From Prevotella sp. (lineage in GTDB: Bacteria; Bacteroidota; Bacteroidia; Bacteroidales; Bacteroidaceae): 64,000 bases of DNA. The notes beneath the pieces were generated by a model, which did no database searches, had not been told where the DNA came from, and saw only the letters and a program-made list of their open reading frames with translations. The stretch spans positions 216,938-280,937 of the forward strand of contig JAFUFJ010000009.1 of assembly GCA_017469955.1 (NCBI GenBank). Reading direction: 5' to 3'. Below are positions 16,786 through 25,205 of the stretch, one piece after another. Every line of letters begins with the position of its first letter. Position 1 is the stretch's first letter. The translations under genes and the position numbers were made by a program.

Positions 16786-18305
16786 AGTTGCTCTGCCATT
16801 TTGATGGCGCGACGTAGTGCACCGAGTTTGTTGTTTACTTCTTGCAGTTCGTATTCCTCGTTGCTCTTGGCCACGATGCCTCCGCCTGCCTGGAACCACA
16901 GTTCGCCATTACGCGATACAAACGTACGGATGGTGATGGCCTGGTTGAGGTCTCCGTTCAGCCCTATGTAGCCAATACATCCGCCATAGGCTCCCCTGTT
17001 GTGGGGTTCATAGTCGGAGATGAGCTGCATAGCTCTCACTTTCGGGGCTCCCGAGAGTGTTCCGGCGGGGAAAGTATCGATGAATGCTTTTATTTTACAT
17101 CGAACGTTGAGCATTGAACATTGAACTTCATTCTCCTCGGAATGGCCAATGGTCAATGGCAAGCGGTCAATGTCCAACGGTGAATGGTCAATGTCCAACG
17201 TTCCGCTTACGCGCGAAACAAGGTGGATGACATGGCTGTAGAACTGCATGTCCTTGAAGAATTCCACGTGCACGTCATGGCAGTTTCGGGAAAGATCGTT
17301 ACGAGCCAGGTCGACCAACATCACGTGTTCGGCGTTCTCTTTGGGATCATTGCGCAGGTATTCGGCATTCTGGCGGTCCTGTTGGGCGTCCCCCGTGCGC
17401 TTCGTAGTGCCTGCTATCGGGTCGATATAGGCACGGTCGTCCTCTATGCGGCAGTGGGTTTCGGGCGACGACCCGAAGATTCTGAATCCGCCAAAGTCAA
17501 AATAGAAGAGGTAAGGCGACGGATTGATCGACCGCAAGGCACGATAGAGTTTGAAGTCATCACCCTCATATCGCTGCACGAAACGGCGCGAAAGTACGAT
17601 TTGAAACACGTCTCCGCGCAGACAATGGCTGATGCCTCGCCGGATGTTGACTTTATGTTCTTCGTCTGAAATCGGCGAAGCATACTCGCCTATGGGACGG
17701 AAAGCATAGGGCTGCACGTTCGACCGTACGACAGATTTCTCAAGCTCGGCCAGCTGAGAGGCAGCCCGTTCGTCGGCAGAAGCGGTGCCCTCGTCGGCCA
17801 CGAGCGTGACGAAAGTCAGGCGGTTGTTGAAGTGGTCGAAGACGATAATGTCGCGATAGAGAATGTAAAGCATGTCGGGCGCGTCGTTCTTCTCCATGGT
17901 TTCATCCTTTACGGCGATGTTTTCAAAATAGCGAACGGCATTAAACGATGTGTATCCATAGAGCCCGCAATAGCTGCAACCCTCGCCCGCCACACGGAAA
18001 TCTGACAGGAAACTTCCCATCGACGCTGCAATCTCATGCCCGCATCGGGGCTCTCCCGTCGGCAGTTCATGCTCTTCTGTCGTGCCGTCTGGGTAGCTCT
18101 TGCGCACAACATCATGGCCGATGGAATAGGAAGCAATGGGATGAATGCCGATGAACGAGCGCGAGTTGTCCTTGTCATGATAGTCGGAACTCTCCATGAG
18201 GGCACTCTGCGGATAGAGGTCTCTTACCCTCATATACACTCCTACCGGCGTAAAGAGGTCGGCAAGAATGGTCTTTGTGTACGACTTGTAATTAAAAATT
18301 GCCAT
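16782..18305 (-). CDS. trpE: Anthranilate synthase component I, with heptad-repeat insertion
   Basis: 507 residues. Chorismate-binding core signatures are present: RGDVFQIVLSRRF, PSPYLFYFDFGGFRIFGSSPE, DPIAGTTKRTGD, LVDLARNDLSRNC and FPAGTLSGAPKVRAMQLI. Between SRVSGTL and the FPAGTLSGAPK motif the protein has about 34 extra residues (369-402) encoded by tandem 7-bp units; homologues go almost directly from one to the other. The insertion is in frame, so the enzyme may stay active with an enlarged loop. It forms the synthase with TrpG; its start overlaps the end of trpB by 14 bp. Confidence 0.93.
   Translation of the reverse strand: MAIFNYKSYTKTILADLFTPVGVYMRVRDLYPQSALMESSDYHDKDNSRSFIGIHPIASYSIGHDVVRKSYPDGTTEEHELPTGEPRCGHEIAASMGSFLSDFRVAGEGCSYCGLYGYTSFNAVRYFENIAVKDETMEKNDAPDMLYILYRDIIVFDHFNNRLTFVTLVADEGTASADERAASQLAELEKSVVRSNVQPYAFRPIGEYASPISDEEHKVNIRRGISHCLRGDVFQIVLSRRFVQRYEGDDFKLYRALRSINPSPYLFYFDFGGFRIFGSSPETHCRIEDDRAYIDPIAGTTKRTGDAQQDRQNAEYLRNDPKENAEHVMLVDLARNDLSRNCHDVHVEFFKDMQFYSHVIHLVSRVSGTLDIDHSPLDIDRLPLTIGHSEENEVQCSMLNVRCKIKAFIDTFPAGTLSGAPKVRAMQLISDYEPHNRGAYGGCIGYIGLNGDLNQAITIRTFVSRNGELWFQAGGGIVAKSNEEYELQEVNNKLGALRRAIKMAEQL
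17100..17199. repeat. Tandem 7-bp repeats inside trpE
   Basis: Two blocks of degenerate heptads. One has five units of the type TTGAACA (17100-17134). The other has eight units alternating GGTCAAT and GTCCAAC (17144-17199). The insert keeps the trpE frame, but a change of one heptad would break it. Confidence 0.85.
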
Positions 18306-19497
18306 ATTCCTTTGCTGATTCTTTGTTGTTCAAATAGGTCTTGACGTCCTTGTCGCCACGCCCGCTGACCGTCAGCACTACCACATCGTCGGCACTGAAC
18401 GACAGCTTCTTCAGCGCAGCAATGGCATGTGCGCTCTCAATGGCTGGGATAATACCCTCCATTCGCGTAAGCTCATAGCCGGCATAGATGGCCTCATCGT
18501 CGTTGATGGCCAAGATTTTCGTGCGTCCGCTCTGAGCCAGATGGGCATGCATGGGGCCTATTCCGGGATAGTCGAGTCCGGCCGAAATGGTGAATGCCTC
18601 CTTGATCTGCCCGTCAGGCGTCTGCATCACCAGCGTTCTTGAGCCGTGAATGATGCCTTCCGTACCGCAATGCATCGTCGCAGCCGTGTGGTCTGTGTCG
18701 ATGCCATGCCCGCCGGCTTCGGCAAGATAGATTTTCACGCGGTCGTCATCCATGTAGTGATAGATGGTGCCGGCTGCGTTTGATCCTCCGCCTACACAAG
18801 CAATCAGGTAGTCAGGATAGTCCCTTCCCTCCTTCTCTTCCAGCTGCCATCTGATTTCTTCGGAAATGATGCTCTGCATACGTGCCACGATATCGGGATA
18901 GGGATGTGGCCCCATTGTCGAACCTACGATATAAAACGTCTCCTGAGGATGGCAGCACCAGTCACGGATAGCTTCCGAACATGCATCGCTGAGAGTCATG
19001 TTTCCCGTCGTGACTGGATACACTTCTGCCCCCAGCATCTTCATCCTTTCGACGTTGGTATGCTGGCGTTCTACGTCAGTTTTGCCCATGAATATCTCGC
19101 ACTTCATGTCCATCAAGGCACACACTGTTGCCGTAGCCACGCCGTGTTGGCCTGCTCCAGTCTCGGCAATGATGCGGGTCTTGCCCATCTTCTTGGCCAT
19201 AAGAATCTGGCCTATCGTGTTGTTGATCTTATGAGCACCCGTGTGGTTGAGGTCTTCCCGCTTGAGATATAGCCGGCAACCATATCGCTGGCTCATACGA
19301 CGGGCATAATAAAGCGGCGAAGGACGGCCCACATAATCCTTCAACAGCTCACGGTATTCACGCCGAAAGTCCTCGCTTTCGATGATAGGCAGATAGGCTT
19401 CTTGCAGATCAGTCACACACTTATACAGTATTTCGGGTACGTATGCACCGCCGAAACGTCCGAAGAATCCCTGTTGGTCTACTTGGTATTTCGTCAT
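18292..19497 (-). CDS. trpB: Tryptophan synthase beta chain
   Basis: 401 residues from ATG 19497 (MTKYQVDQQG); the frame upstream to 19506 overlaps the trpA stop. FGRFGGAYVPEIL, then HTGAHKINNTIGQI with the PLP lysine, the phosphate-binding GGGSNA, and SGRGDKDVKTYL at the C-terminus. It condenses indole with serine to make tryptophan, using indole channelled from TrpA. It lies between trpA and trpE and overlaps trpE by 14 bp, consistent with translational coupling. Confidence 0.97.
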   Translation of the reverse strand: MTKYQVDQQGFFGRFGGAYVPEILYKCVTDLQEAYLPIIESEDFRREYRELLKDYVGRPSPLYYARRMSQRYGCRLYLKREDLNHTGAHKINNTIGQILMAKKMGKTRIIAETGAGQHGVATATVCALMDMKCEIFMGKTDVERQHTNVERMKMLGAEVYPVTTGNMTLSDACSEAIRDWCCHPQETFYIVGSTMGPHPYPDIVARMQSIISEEIRWQLEEKEGRDYPDYLIACVGGGSNAAGTIYHYMDDDRVKIYLAEAGGHGIDTDHTAATMHCGTEGIIHGSRTLVMQTPDGQIKEAFTISAGLDYPGIGPMHAHLAQSGRTKILAINDDEAIYAGYELTRMEGIIPAIESAHAIAALKKLSFSADDVVVLTVSGRGDKDVKTYLNNKESAKEYGNF

Positions 19498-19502
19498 AAT
19501 CC

Positions 19503-20279
19503 TCAATTCTTTAATGCGTCAAACAACTGGTTCAGCGCCTCGTCGGCATCACCTGTCTGGCGAAGCAGGGTCACAAATTTCGAACCAATGATAGCTCCTG
19601 CAGCATTTTTCTGTGCACTTTCCAGCGTCTGTCGGTTGCTGATTCCGAAACCTATCATACGTGGGTTGTGAAGATGCATGCCATTGATCCGGCGGAAATA
19701 TTCGAGTTTTGCATCACCAAACTGGCTTTGCGCACCCGTAATCGATGCCGACGACACCATATAAATAAAACCGTCTGTGTGCTCATCGATAAATCTGATG
19801 CGCTTTTCCGAGGTCTCTGGAGTGATCATCATGATAACACGCAGGTCATAACGGTCAGCAATCGGCTTGACTTCACTCAAGTAGTCTCTGAAAGGAAGGT
19901 CAGGAATAATGACACCAGAGATGCCCACTTCTGCACACCTGCGGAAGAATCGTTCATATCCATAGTGAAGGACAATGTTCAGATAGCCCATCCATACCAG
20001 AGGAATGGTCACTTCTTCTTTCACTGCTTCCAACTGTTGAAACAGCAAATCGGTGGTCATTCCGTTTTTCAAGGCTACCGTTCCTGCACTTTGAATGACC
20101 GGACCGTCGGCCAAAGGGTCGCTGAAAGGCATGCCGACTTCTACCATATCAATGCCGCGTCGCTGCATGGTCCTGAGCACTTCTGCCGTGCCTTCTATGG
20201 TAGGACAGCCAGCACAGAAGTAGAGAGAGAGCAGCTTTCTCCCCTTGTTCTCTGAGAATAGTCGGTTAATTTTGTTCAT
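19503..20279 (-). CDS. trpA: Tryptophan synthase alpha chain
   Basis: 258 residues. FCAGCPTIEGTAEVLRTMQRRG and DMVEVGMPFSDPLADGPVIQ contain the catalytic Glu of the TIM barrel, GVIIPDLPFRD the catalytic Asp, and VSSASITGAQ and GFGISN the phosphate-binding loops. It cleaves indole-3-glycerol phosphate to indole and glyceraldehyde-3-phosphate. It starts 14 bp inside the end of trpF. Confidence 0.96.
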   Translation of the reverse strand: MNKINRLFSENKGRKLLSLYFCAGCPTIEGTAEVLRTMQRRGIDMVEVGMPFSDPLADGPVIQSAGTVALKNGMTTDLLFQQLEAVKEEVTIPLVWMGYLNIVLHYGYERFFRRCAEVGISGVIIPDLPFRDYLSEVKPIADRYDLRVIMMITPETSEKRIRFIDEHTDGFIYMVSSASITGAQSQFGDAKLEYFRRINGMHLHNPRMIGFGISNRQTLESAQKNAAGAIIGSKFVTLLRQTGDADEALNQLFDALKN

Positions 20280-20982
20280 GTTGCTCGTCTGTTAGTTGTC
20301 GGACGAAGGTATCAAGAAGTCCGATGTCCTTCCTTCCAGGTTCGGTTTCAAATCGCGAATTGAGGTCGATCCCTGCAAAATACGGATGACGGAAGGCCTT
20401 GATGCGTTCCACATCTTCCGGTCCAATGCCCCCGCTTAGCAGGAAAGGCATCGGTCCTTCATAGGCATCAAGGATGCTCCAGTCGAACTGTTTTCCGCTT
20501 CCTCCCTTCGTCATGCATTTCGTATCAAAAAGTAACATATCGACCAATCCTTCGTACATCTGTGCCTTTTGAAGGTCTTCTTCCGAAGATATGCTCAAGG
20601 CTTTCATGATCTTAATCCCTGGATGTATATCGGGATCAAGGGTTCGGCGCAGGTTTTCAATCATTACAGGGCTTTCCTCTCCATGCAGCTGTACATAGTC
20701 AAGATCGTAGTTATAGACACGAGTTACTATGTTCTGGGGCATGTCATCGACAAAGACGCCTACCTTGGCAGGCCTTTTCTCCATGCGCTTATCCCCTTGA
20801 TGATATAGACTTGACGGACTGGAAAGATTGGAATAGTCGGGAATAATGCCAGCCTTCGAACTGATCATCGGCACATAACGCGGGCTGTCGGGGTAGAATA
20901 TAAAACCCAACATGTCAACTCCCAATGCCTCAACTGCACGAATATTATCGGCATCGCGCATGCCGCAAACCTTGATTATCAT
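20266..20982 (-). CDS. trpF: Phosphoribosylanthranilate isomerase
   Basis: 238 residues. IKVCGMRDADNIRAVEALG carries the general base Cys, followed by FIFYPDSPRYV, KVGVFVDD, VQLHGEES, LFDTKCMTKGGSGKQFDW with the general acid Asp, and LLSGGIGPEDV. It is about 25 residues longer than the usual 205-215 because of a hydrophilic insertion (residues 43-68, including LSSPSSLYHQGDKRMEK) before the VGVFVD strand. ATG 20982 overlaps the trpC stop by four bases. Confidence 0.95.
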   Translation of the reverse strand: MIIKVCGMRDADNIRAVEALGVDMLGFIFYPDSPRYVPMISSKAGIIPDYSNLSSPSSLYHQGDKRMEKRPAKVGVFVDDMPQNIVTRVYNYDLDYVQLHGEESPVMIENLRRTLDPDIHPGIKIMKALSISSEEDLQKAQMYEGLVDMLLFDTKCMTKGGSGKQFDWSILDAYEGPMPFLLSGGIGPEDVERIKAFRHPYFAGIDLNSRFETEPGRKDIGLLDTFVRQLTDEQHEQN

Positions 20983-21782
20983 GTCATTTGCGATTTAATA
21001 TCCTGTATAAATGCCCGTAAGGCATGCCCCGGATGCTCCATCTTCATGAGGTATTCACCGATAAGAAAGCCTTGGTATCCCGCACGGCGCAGCTCCTTCA
21101 CCGTAAGAACACTCGATATTCCACTCTCACTGACCTTCACGATGTCTCGAGGAAGTCGATCGGCCATGCGGTAGGAATTGTCGACATCTGTGACGAAAGT
21201 ACCGAGATTGCGGTTATTGATGCCACACATGTCGGGCTCCAATGCTGCATAGTCAAGCTCGCCTTCTCCATGCATCTCGAGCAGAACCTCAAGCCTCAGC
21301 TCATGTGCAGTATGCAACAATGTGCGACATTCGGCCAGAGTCAGGTCGGCAGCGATAAGCAACACGGCCGACGCTCCGCAGAGGCGTGCCTGAAAAAGCT
21401 GGTATTCATCAACGACGAAGTTCTTGTAAAGAACTGGTATTGTCACGCCTGTGCGACGCGCATCCATGACAAATCCGTCGCATCCGCCGAAGTATTTTGC
21501 ATCGGTAAGGATACTGATCGCGCTGGCACCATTCGACTGGTATGCCAGAGGAATCTCCTCGGCCTTGCCGTCTTCCCTGATCCATCCCTTCGACGGAGAG
21601 CGGCGTTTAAATTCGGCTATGATGCCCGTGTCCGAGGCTTTCAGCGCTTCTTTCATCGATGCCACAGGGCTTTCAAGCACAGCCTCCACCTGCTTATAAA
21701 GCATCCGGGGAGGCAATTCGCGCTTGAACTGCTCCACTTCTACACGCTTCCACGCAACTATCTCGTCAAGAACGTCCTTCAT
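20979..21782 (-). CDS. trpC: Indole-3-glycerol-phosphate synthase
   Basis: 267 residues. IIAEFKRRSPSKGWI is the family signature with catalytic Lys, then ASAISILTDAKYFGGC, PVLYKNFVVDEYQLFQAR, INNRNLGTFVTD and VSESGISS. It converts CdRP to indole-3-glycerol phosphate. It starts 4 bp after the trpD stop and overlaps trpF as ATGA, so the three genes form a tightly coupled run. Confidence 0.96.
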   Translation of the reverse strand: MKDVLDEIVAWKRVEVEQFKRELPPRMLYKQVEAVLESPVASMKEALKASDTGIIAEFKRRSPSKGWIREDGKAEEIPLAYQSNGASAISILTDAKYFGGCDGFVMDARRTGVTIPVLYKNFVVDEYQLFQARLCGASAVLLIAADLTLAECRTLLHTAHELRLEVLLEMHGEGELDYAALEPDMCGINNRNLGTFVTDVDNSYRMADRLPRDIVKVSESGISSVLTVKELRRAGYQGFLIGEYLMKMEHPGHALRAFIQDIKSQMT

Positions 21783-21786
21783 CGGC

Positions 21787-22794
21787 TTACGAATTGAATT
21801 CTACAAACTTCTTGAATGTTGCCAGAGCCCTTCCGCTATCGATTGACTCGCGGGCGATTTCTATACATTCTTCTATTGGCTTCTGCCCCCTTTCAAGCAC
21901 TTGAATGCCGAAGGCTGCATTGGCCAGCACAATGTTTTTCTGGGCAGGAAGACAAGTGTTTGCCAGCACAGCATCGAAAATTCTCGCTGCCTCATCTTCC
22001 GTTGCACCGGCAACAAGCTCCTCGGGCTTGGCCAGATCGAAGCCCAAATCGGCCGGCTTGAATATGCGCTCATAGTCATTGGTGGTCACTTTGAAGTCAC
22101 CCGTGAGCGAGATTTCGTCGTAACCATCGATAGAGTTCACGATGGCATAGTCAATGCCTATCTTCTGGTATACATTGCTATATAGGCGCATCTGGTCGAG
22201 ATTTGCCACGCCAAGCAGCTGGCATTGCGGTTGCGAAGGATTGACGATCGGGCCGAGAAGGTTAAAGCATGTGGGGAACTGAAGGGCTTTGCGTATGGGG
22301 CCTACAAACTTCATTGCCTTGGCAAAGAGCTGGGCGTGCAGGTAGACGATACCGCATTCGTTGATGGAACGGTTCAGCTTGTCGATGTCATCCGTGAACC
22401 TCACGCCATGCTGTGCTATCACATTGGAGGCTCCACTGGTAGATGTCGCTGCGAAATTGCCATGCTTGGCCACCTTGTATCCTGCTCCTGCAATGACGAA
22501 GCACGATGTTGTCGAGATGTTGAACGTATTCTTCCTGTCACCGCCTGTTCCCACAACATCGATATACCGGTCGCAGTCAAGGGGCACAGGGACGCCGGTT
22601 TCCAGTATTCCGTCACGAAAACCAAGCAGTTCGTCAACCGTGATTCCACGCATCTGCAAGGCTGTCAACAGGGCAGTAATCTGCTCGTTGGGATATTCAC
22701 TTCTGGTGATTCCCACCAGGATCTGCTTCATTTCTTCCCGAGAAAGCTCTTCGTGGTTGAGCATTCTGTTCAGGATGTCCTTCATTGTTGTCAT
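21787..22794 (-). CDS. trpD: Anthranilate phosphoribosyltransferase
   Basis: 335 residues. VVGTGGDRKNTFNISTTSCFV is the PRPP/Mg site, KHGNFAATSTSGASNV the anthranilate site and FNLLGPIVNPSQP the C-terminal family signature. It adds the phosphoribosyl group to anthranilate. It is the first structural gene of the operon and follows the leader peptide and attenuator hairpin by 35 bp. ATG 22794 or ATG 22785 could start it. Confidence 0.96.
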   Translation of the reverse strand: MTTMKDILNRMLNHEELSREEMKQILVGITRSEYPNEQITALLTALQMRGITVDELLGFRDGILETGVPVPLDCDRYIDVVGTGGDRKNTFNISTTSCFVIAGAGYKVAKHGNFAATSTSGASNVIAQHGVRFTDDIDKLNRSINECGIVYLHAQLFAKAMKFVGPIRKALQFPTCFNLLGPIVNPSQPQCQLLGVANLDQMRLYSNVYQKIGIDYAIVNSIDGYDEISLTGDFKVTTNDYERIFKPADLGFDLAKPEELVAGATEDEAARIFDAVLANTCLPAQKNIVLANAAFGIQVLERGQKPIEECIEIARESIDSGRALATFKKFVEFNS

Positions 22795-22828
22795 GCTATA
22801 TTTCTTTTACTGTTGTTGCTATATCTTA

Positions 22829-22861
22829 AGAGGCCTGTCGTAAGTCTTACGGCAGGCCTCT
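22829..22861 (-). terminator. trp attenuator hairpin
   Basis: AGAGGCCTGCCGTAAG and CTTACGACAGGCCTCT form a nearly perfect 16-bp stem between leader peptide and trpD. Ten bases of its 3' arm (22837-22846) are complementary, with one G-U pair, to 22897-22906 around the leader peptide stop codon. This gives an alternative antiterminator pairing. There is no strong U run after the stem, so termination may need a factor or rely on the stem alone. Confidence 0.7.
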
Positions 22862-22899
22862 CATTGGAATATTGTTTCGTATCCACACGGCATTGCGAC

Positions 22900-22959
22900 T
22901 CACGACTTTTTCAATCTTGAGCAGCGCCACCACCATGCATTTGATACGTTTATTATCAT
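22900..22959 (-). CDS. trpL: trp leader peptide with three consecutive Trp codons
   Basis: A 19-codon frame, MIINVSNAWWWRCSRLKKS, lies 25 nt downstream of a strong promoter and before trpD. TGG TGG TGG occupies 22927-22935. Three adjacent Trp codons in a short frame placed exactly here are characteristic of a transcription attenuator. A ribosome stalled on them leaves the stop-codon region free to pair with the terminator arm; a ribosome reaching the stop covers it. Too short for usual gene callers. Confidence 0.85.
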   Translation of the reverse strand: MIINVSNAWWWRCSRLKKS

Positions 22960-22988
22960 CGTTGTTCCTTTTGTTGACAATTCGAATG

Positions 22989-23019
22989 CAAAAGTAACAA
23001 TTTTCTTTGAAACTGCAAA
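22989..23019 (-). promoter_or_regulatory. trp operon promoter
   Basis: TTTG (23016-23019), 19 nt, TACTTTTG (22989-22996) on the minus strand: a full match to the Bacteroidota housekeeping promoter. The predicted start near 22984 is about 25 nt before the leader peptide ATG. Confidence 0.85.
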
Positions 23020-23195
23020 CTTTTTCGAAAGAAAATTGAACATATTCTTACATCCCGAGGGTTTTCTCTCTTTCACACCTTATTATATATAGAGAAGGGG
23101 GCGTGACTTTTTTTGAAAAATATTTCATCGTCGATGTAATAAATTGCATATCAGATGCGTTATAAGAGTAAACGAACCGATAAATAGTTTGCCTA
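23020..23195. other. Intergenic region upstream of rpe
   Basis: AT-rich, with no gene or clear TAnnTTTG promoter seen. Together with the trp leader and the broken short ORF it makes up the 530 bp between trpD and rpe. Confidence 0.5.
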
Positions 23196-23320
23196 TGGAA
23201 TATTTTACCCCAGAAGATTTAACACCATCAGCCGTTACTTTGAACATCATTCGCCAAGTGGCCTATGCATATAATGCAGCCCGGCAGGGCGGAAAGGTAG
23301 CGATGTGCTACATGAATTAG
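23196..23320 (+). pseudogene. Short conserved-looking ORF with one-base frameshift
   Basis: ATG 23196 reads MEYFTPED and then TAA. Adding one base after GAT would continue LTPSAVTLNIIRQVAYAYNA to a stop at 23320, giving a 41-residue protein that looks like the short hypothetical proteins seen in Prevotella/Bacteroides. The 125-bp length is one base short of 42 codons. It ends 3 bp before the rpe frame. Confidence 0.45.
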
Positions 23321-23323
23321 CCC

Positions 23324-24001
23324 ATGAAAGGAGAAAGACACATGGATGTGATTGTTTCGCCGTCGCTCTTATCGGCCGACTTCTGCAACCTGCAACGCGA
23401 GGTTGAGATGATCAACCGGAGCGCAGCCGACTGGCTTCACATGGACGTCATGGACGGAGTCTTCGTGCCGAACATATCATTTGGCTTTCCTGTCATCGAG
23501 TCTGTAGGGAAGAAGTGCCAGAAACCTCTCGACGTTCACTTGATGATCGTACAGCCGGAGCGTTACATTTCCGAGACAGCACGGTGCGGAGCCATGATGA
23601 TGACCGTGCACCAAGAAGCCTGCACCCATCTGCACCGCACCCTGCAAGAGATACATTCGGCAGGCATGAAGGCGGGGGTTGCGCTCAATCCCGCCACCCC
23701 ACTCTGCACGATTGAGGAAGTGTTGTGCGACGCCGACATGGTGCTGATCATGAGCGTCAACCCCGGTTTTGGGGGACAACGCTTCATCGAGAACAGCCTG
23801 AACAAGGTGAGTCGGCTGCGCGAAATGATTGAGAAGTCGGGCTCGAAGGCGCTCATCGAGGTCGACGGAGGTGTCGGGGCCGACACAGCCCCGCGCCTGA
23901 TCGCAGCGGGAGCCGACGTGTTGGTGTCGGGCAGCTATGTCTTCAAAGCCGCTGATCCCGAAGCCACCATCGCCAGCCTGAAGCGCATTCAGGCCGGATA
24001 G
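23324..24001 (+). CDS. rpe: Ribulose-phosphate 3-epimerase
   Basis: 225 residues from 23324, or 219 from ATG 23342 (MDVIVSPSLLSADF), which fits the family start better. It carries SPSLLSADF, LHMDVMDGVFVPNISFG (metal His and catalytic Asp), DVHLMI, MSVNPGFGGQRF and IEVDGGVG. It interconverts ribulose-5-phosphate and xylulose-5-phosphate in the pentose phosphate pathway. It is a single-gene unit followed by a hairpin terminator shared with convergent fabD. Confidence 0.96.
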   Translation: MKGERHMDVIVSPSLLSADFCNLQREVEMINRSAADWLHMDVMDGVFVPNISFGFPVIESVGKKCQKPLDVHLMIVQPERYISETARCGAMMMTVHQEACTHLHRTLQEIHSAGMKAGVALNPATPLCTIEEVLCDADMVLIMSVNPGFGGQRFIENSLNKVSRLREMIEKSGSKALIEVDGGVGADTAPRLIAAGADVLVSGSYVFKAADPEATIASLKRIQAG

Positions 24002-24019
24002 TCAAACGAAAGCATAGAA

Positions 24020-24078
24020 GAAGGGCATAAAGTGACGCTGCCGTCTGCCGTTGAGAGGCTCGTCGCTTTATGCCCTTC
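24020..24078. terminator. Terminator between rpe and fabD
   Basis: GAAGGGCATAAAG (24020-24032) and CTTTATGCCCTTC (24066-24078) form a perfect 13-bp stem with a 33-nt loop between the two convergent stops. Confidence 0.75.
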
Positions 24079-24104
24079 ATTGTGTCTATAGGCAGCGGCC
24101 GCGG

Positions 24105-24989
24105 CTATTCTATTCCGTGGGCTGCCACGTTTCTGTCAATGCGGCCGATCATTCCCTGCAGGGCTTTGCCGGGGCCGCATTCCGTAAATTCGTCGGCACC
24201 GCCAGCAATCATGTTCTGAACGGTCTCGGTCCAGCGCACCGAACTGGTCAGTTGAGCAATGAGGTTGGCCTTGATCTCAGCTGCATCGGTATGCGGACGT
24301 GCGTCGACATTCTGATATACCGGGCATGAGGGAGCCTTGATCTCTGTGGCTTCGATGGCTGCTGCGAGCTCGTCTTTTGCCGGTTGCATCAATGGAGAGT
24401 GGAAGGCACCGCCCACTTTCAGGGGCAAGGCGCGCTTTGCTCCGGCTTCTTTCAGCTTCTCGCAGGCAGAATTGACACCCTCGACGCTGCCCGAGATGAC
24501 CAGCTGGCCTGGGCAATTGAAGTTGGCTGCCACCACAACATGACCCTGATCGCTCACCTCTTTGCAGATGCTGACGATGGTTTCGTCGGGCAAACCGATG
24601 ACGGCTGCCATCGTGCCCGGAGCCTGTTCGCAGGCTTTCTGCATGGCCATCGCACGGGCATAGACCAGCTTCAGGCCGTCTTCAAACGACAATGCACCGG
24701 CTGCTACCAATGCCGAGAACTCGCCTAACGAATGGCCTGCCACCATCTCGGGCGAGAACTCGTCAAGGCAAAGGGCCGAAATGACGCTATGAAGGAACAC
24801 CGCTGGCTGGGTGACCTTGGTCTCTTTCAGCTCGTCGTCGGTGCCGTTGAACATGATGTCGGTGATGCGATAGCCCAGAATGTCATTGGCCTTGTCAAAC
24901 AATTCCTTGGCCTTGGCATTCTGCTCGTACAGGTCTTTGCCCATACCTACATACTGAGCCCCTTGTCCGGGGAATACAAATGCTTTCAT
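24105..24989 (-). CDS. fabD: Malonyl-CoA:ACP transacylase
   Basis: 294 residues. FPGQGAQYVGMGKDLYE at the N-terminus, MVAGHSLGEFSALVAAGALSFEDGL with the nucleophilic Ser in GHSLG, the malonyl-binding Arg in YARAMAMQ, and GGAFHSPLMQPA with the catalytic His. It loads malonyl groups onto acyl carrier protein for fatty-acid synthesis. It stands alone, with a strong promoter upstream and a convergent neighbour. Confidence 0.96.
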   Translation of the reverse strand: MKAFVFPGQGAQYVGMGKDLYEQNAKAKELFDKANDILGYRITDIMFNGTDDELKETKVTQPAVFLHSVISALCLDEFSPEMVAGHSLGEFSALVAAGALSFEDGLKLVYARAMAMQKACEQAPGTMAAVIGLPDETIVSICKEVSDQGHVVVAANFNCPGQLVISGSVEGVNSACEKLKEAGAKRALPLKVGGAFHSPLMQPAKDELAAAIEATEIKAPSCPVYQNVDARPHTDAAEIKANLIAQLTSSVRWTETVQNMIAGGADEFTECGPGKALQGMIGRIDRNVAAHGIE

Positions 24990-25041
24990 ACTTCCTGTTG
25001 TTTTGATGTTGTTTTCAACACGTTATTCTCGAAATCGGCTG

Positions 25042-25072
25042 CAAAGGTACGGCAAAATTACGGAATATCAAA
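25042..25072 (-). promoter_or_regulatory. fabD promoter
   Basis: TTTG (25069-25072), 19 nt, TACCTTTG (25042-25049) on the minus strand, with a leader of about 48 nt before ATG 24989. Confidence 0.8.
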
Positions 25073-25205
25073 ATTACGGGGACATAAAAAGCCGCGGAAA
25101 GGCATTTGCGGAACGGAGAAAAGGCAGCACGACAAAGCGGAGCCTCTTTGCCGTTCATTATCAACAATTTGCAGCATCGCCAAGAAGAAGTCTCGGAAAC
25201 GATGC

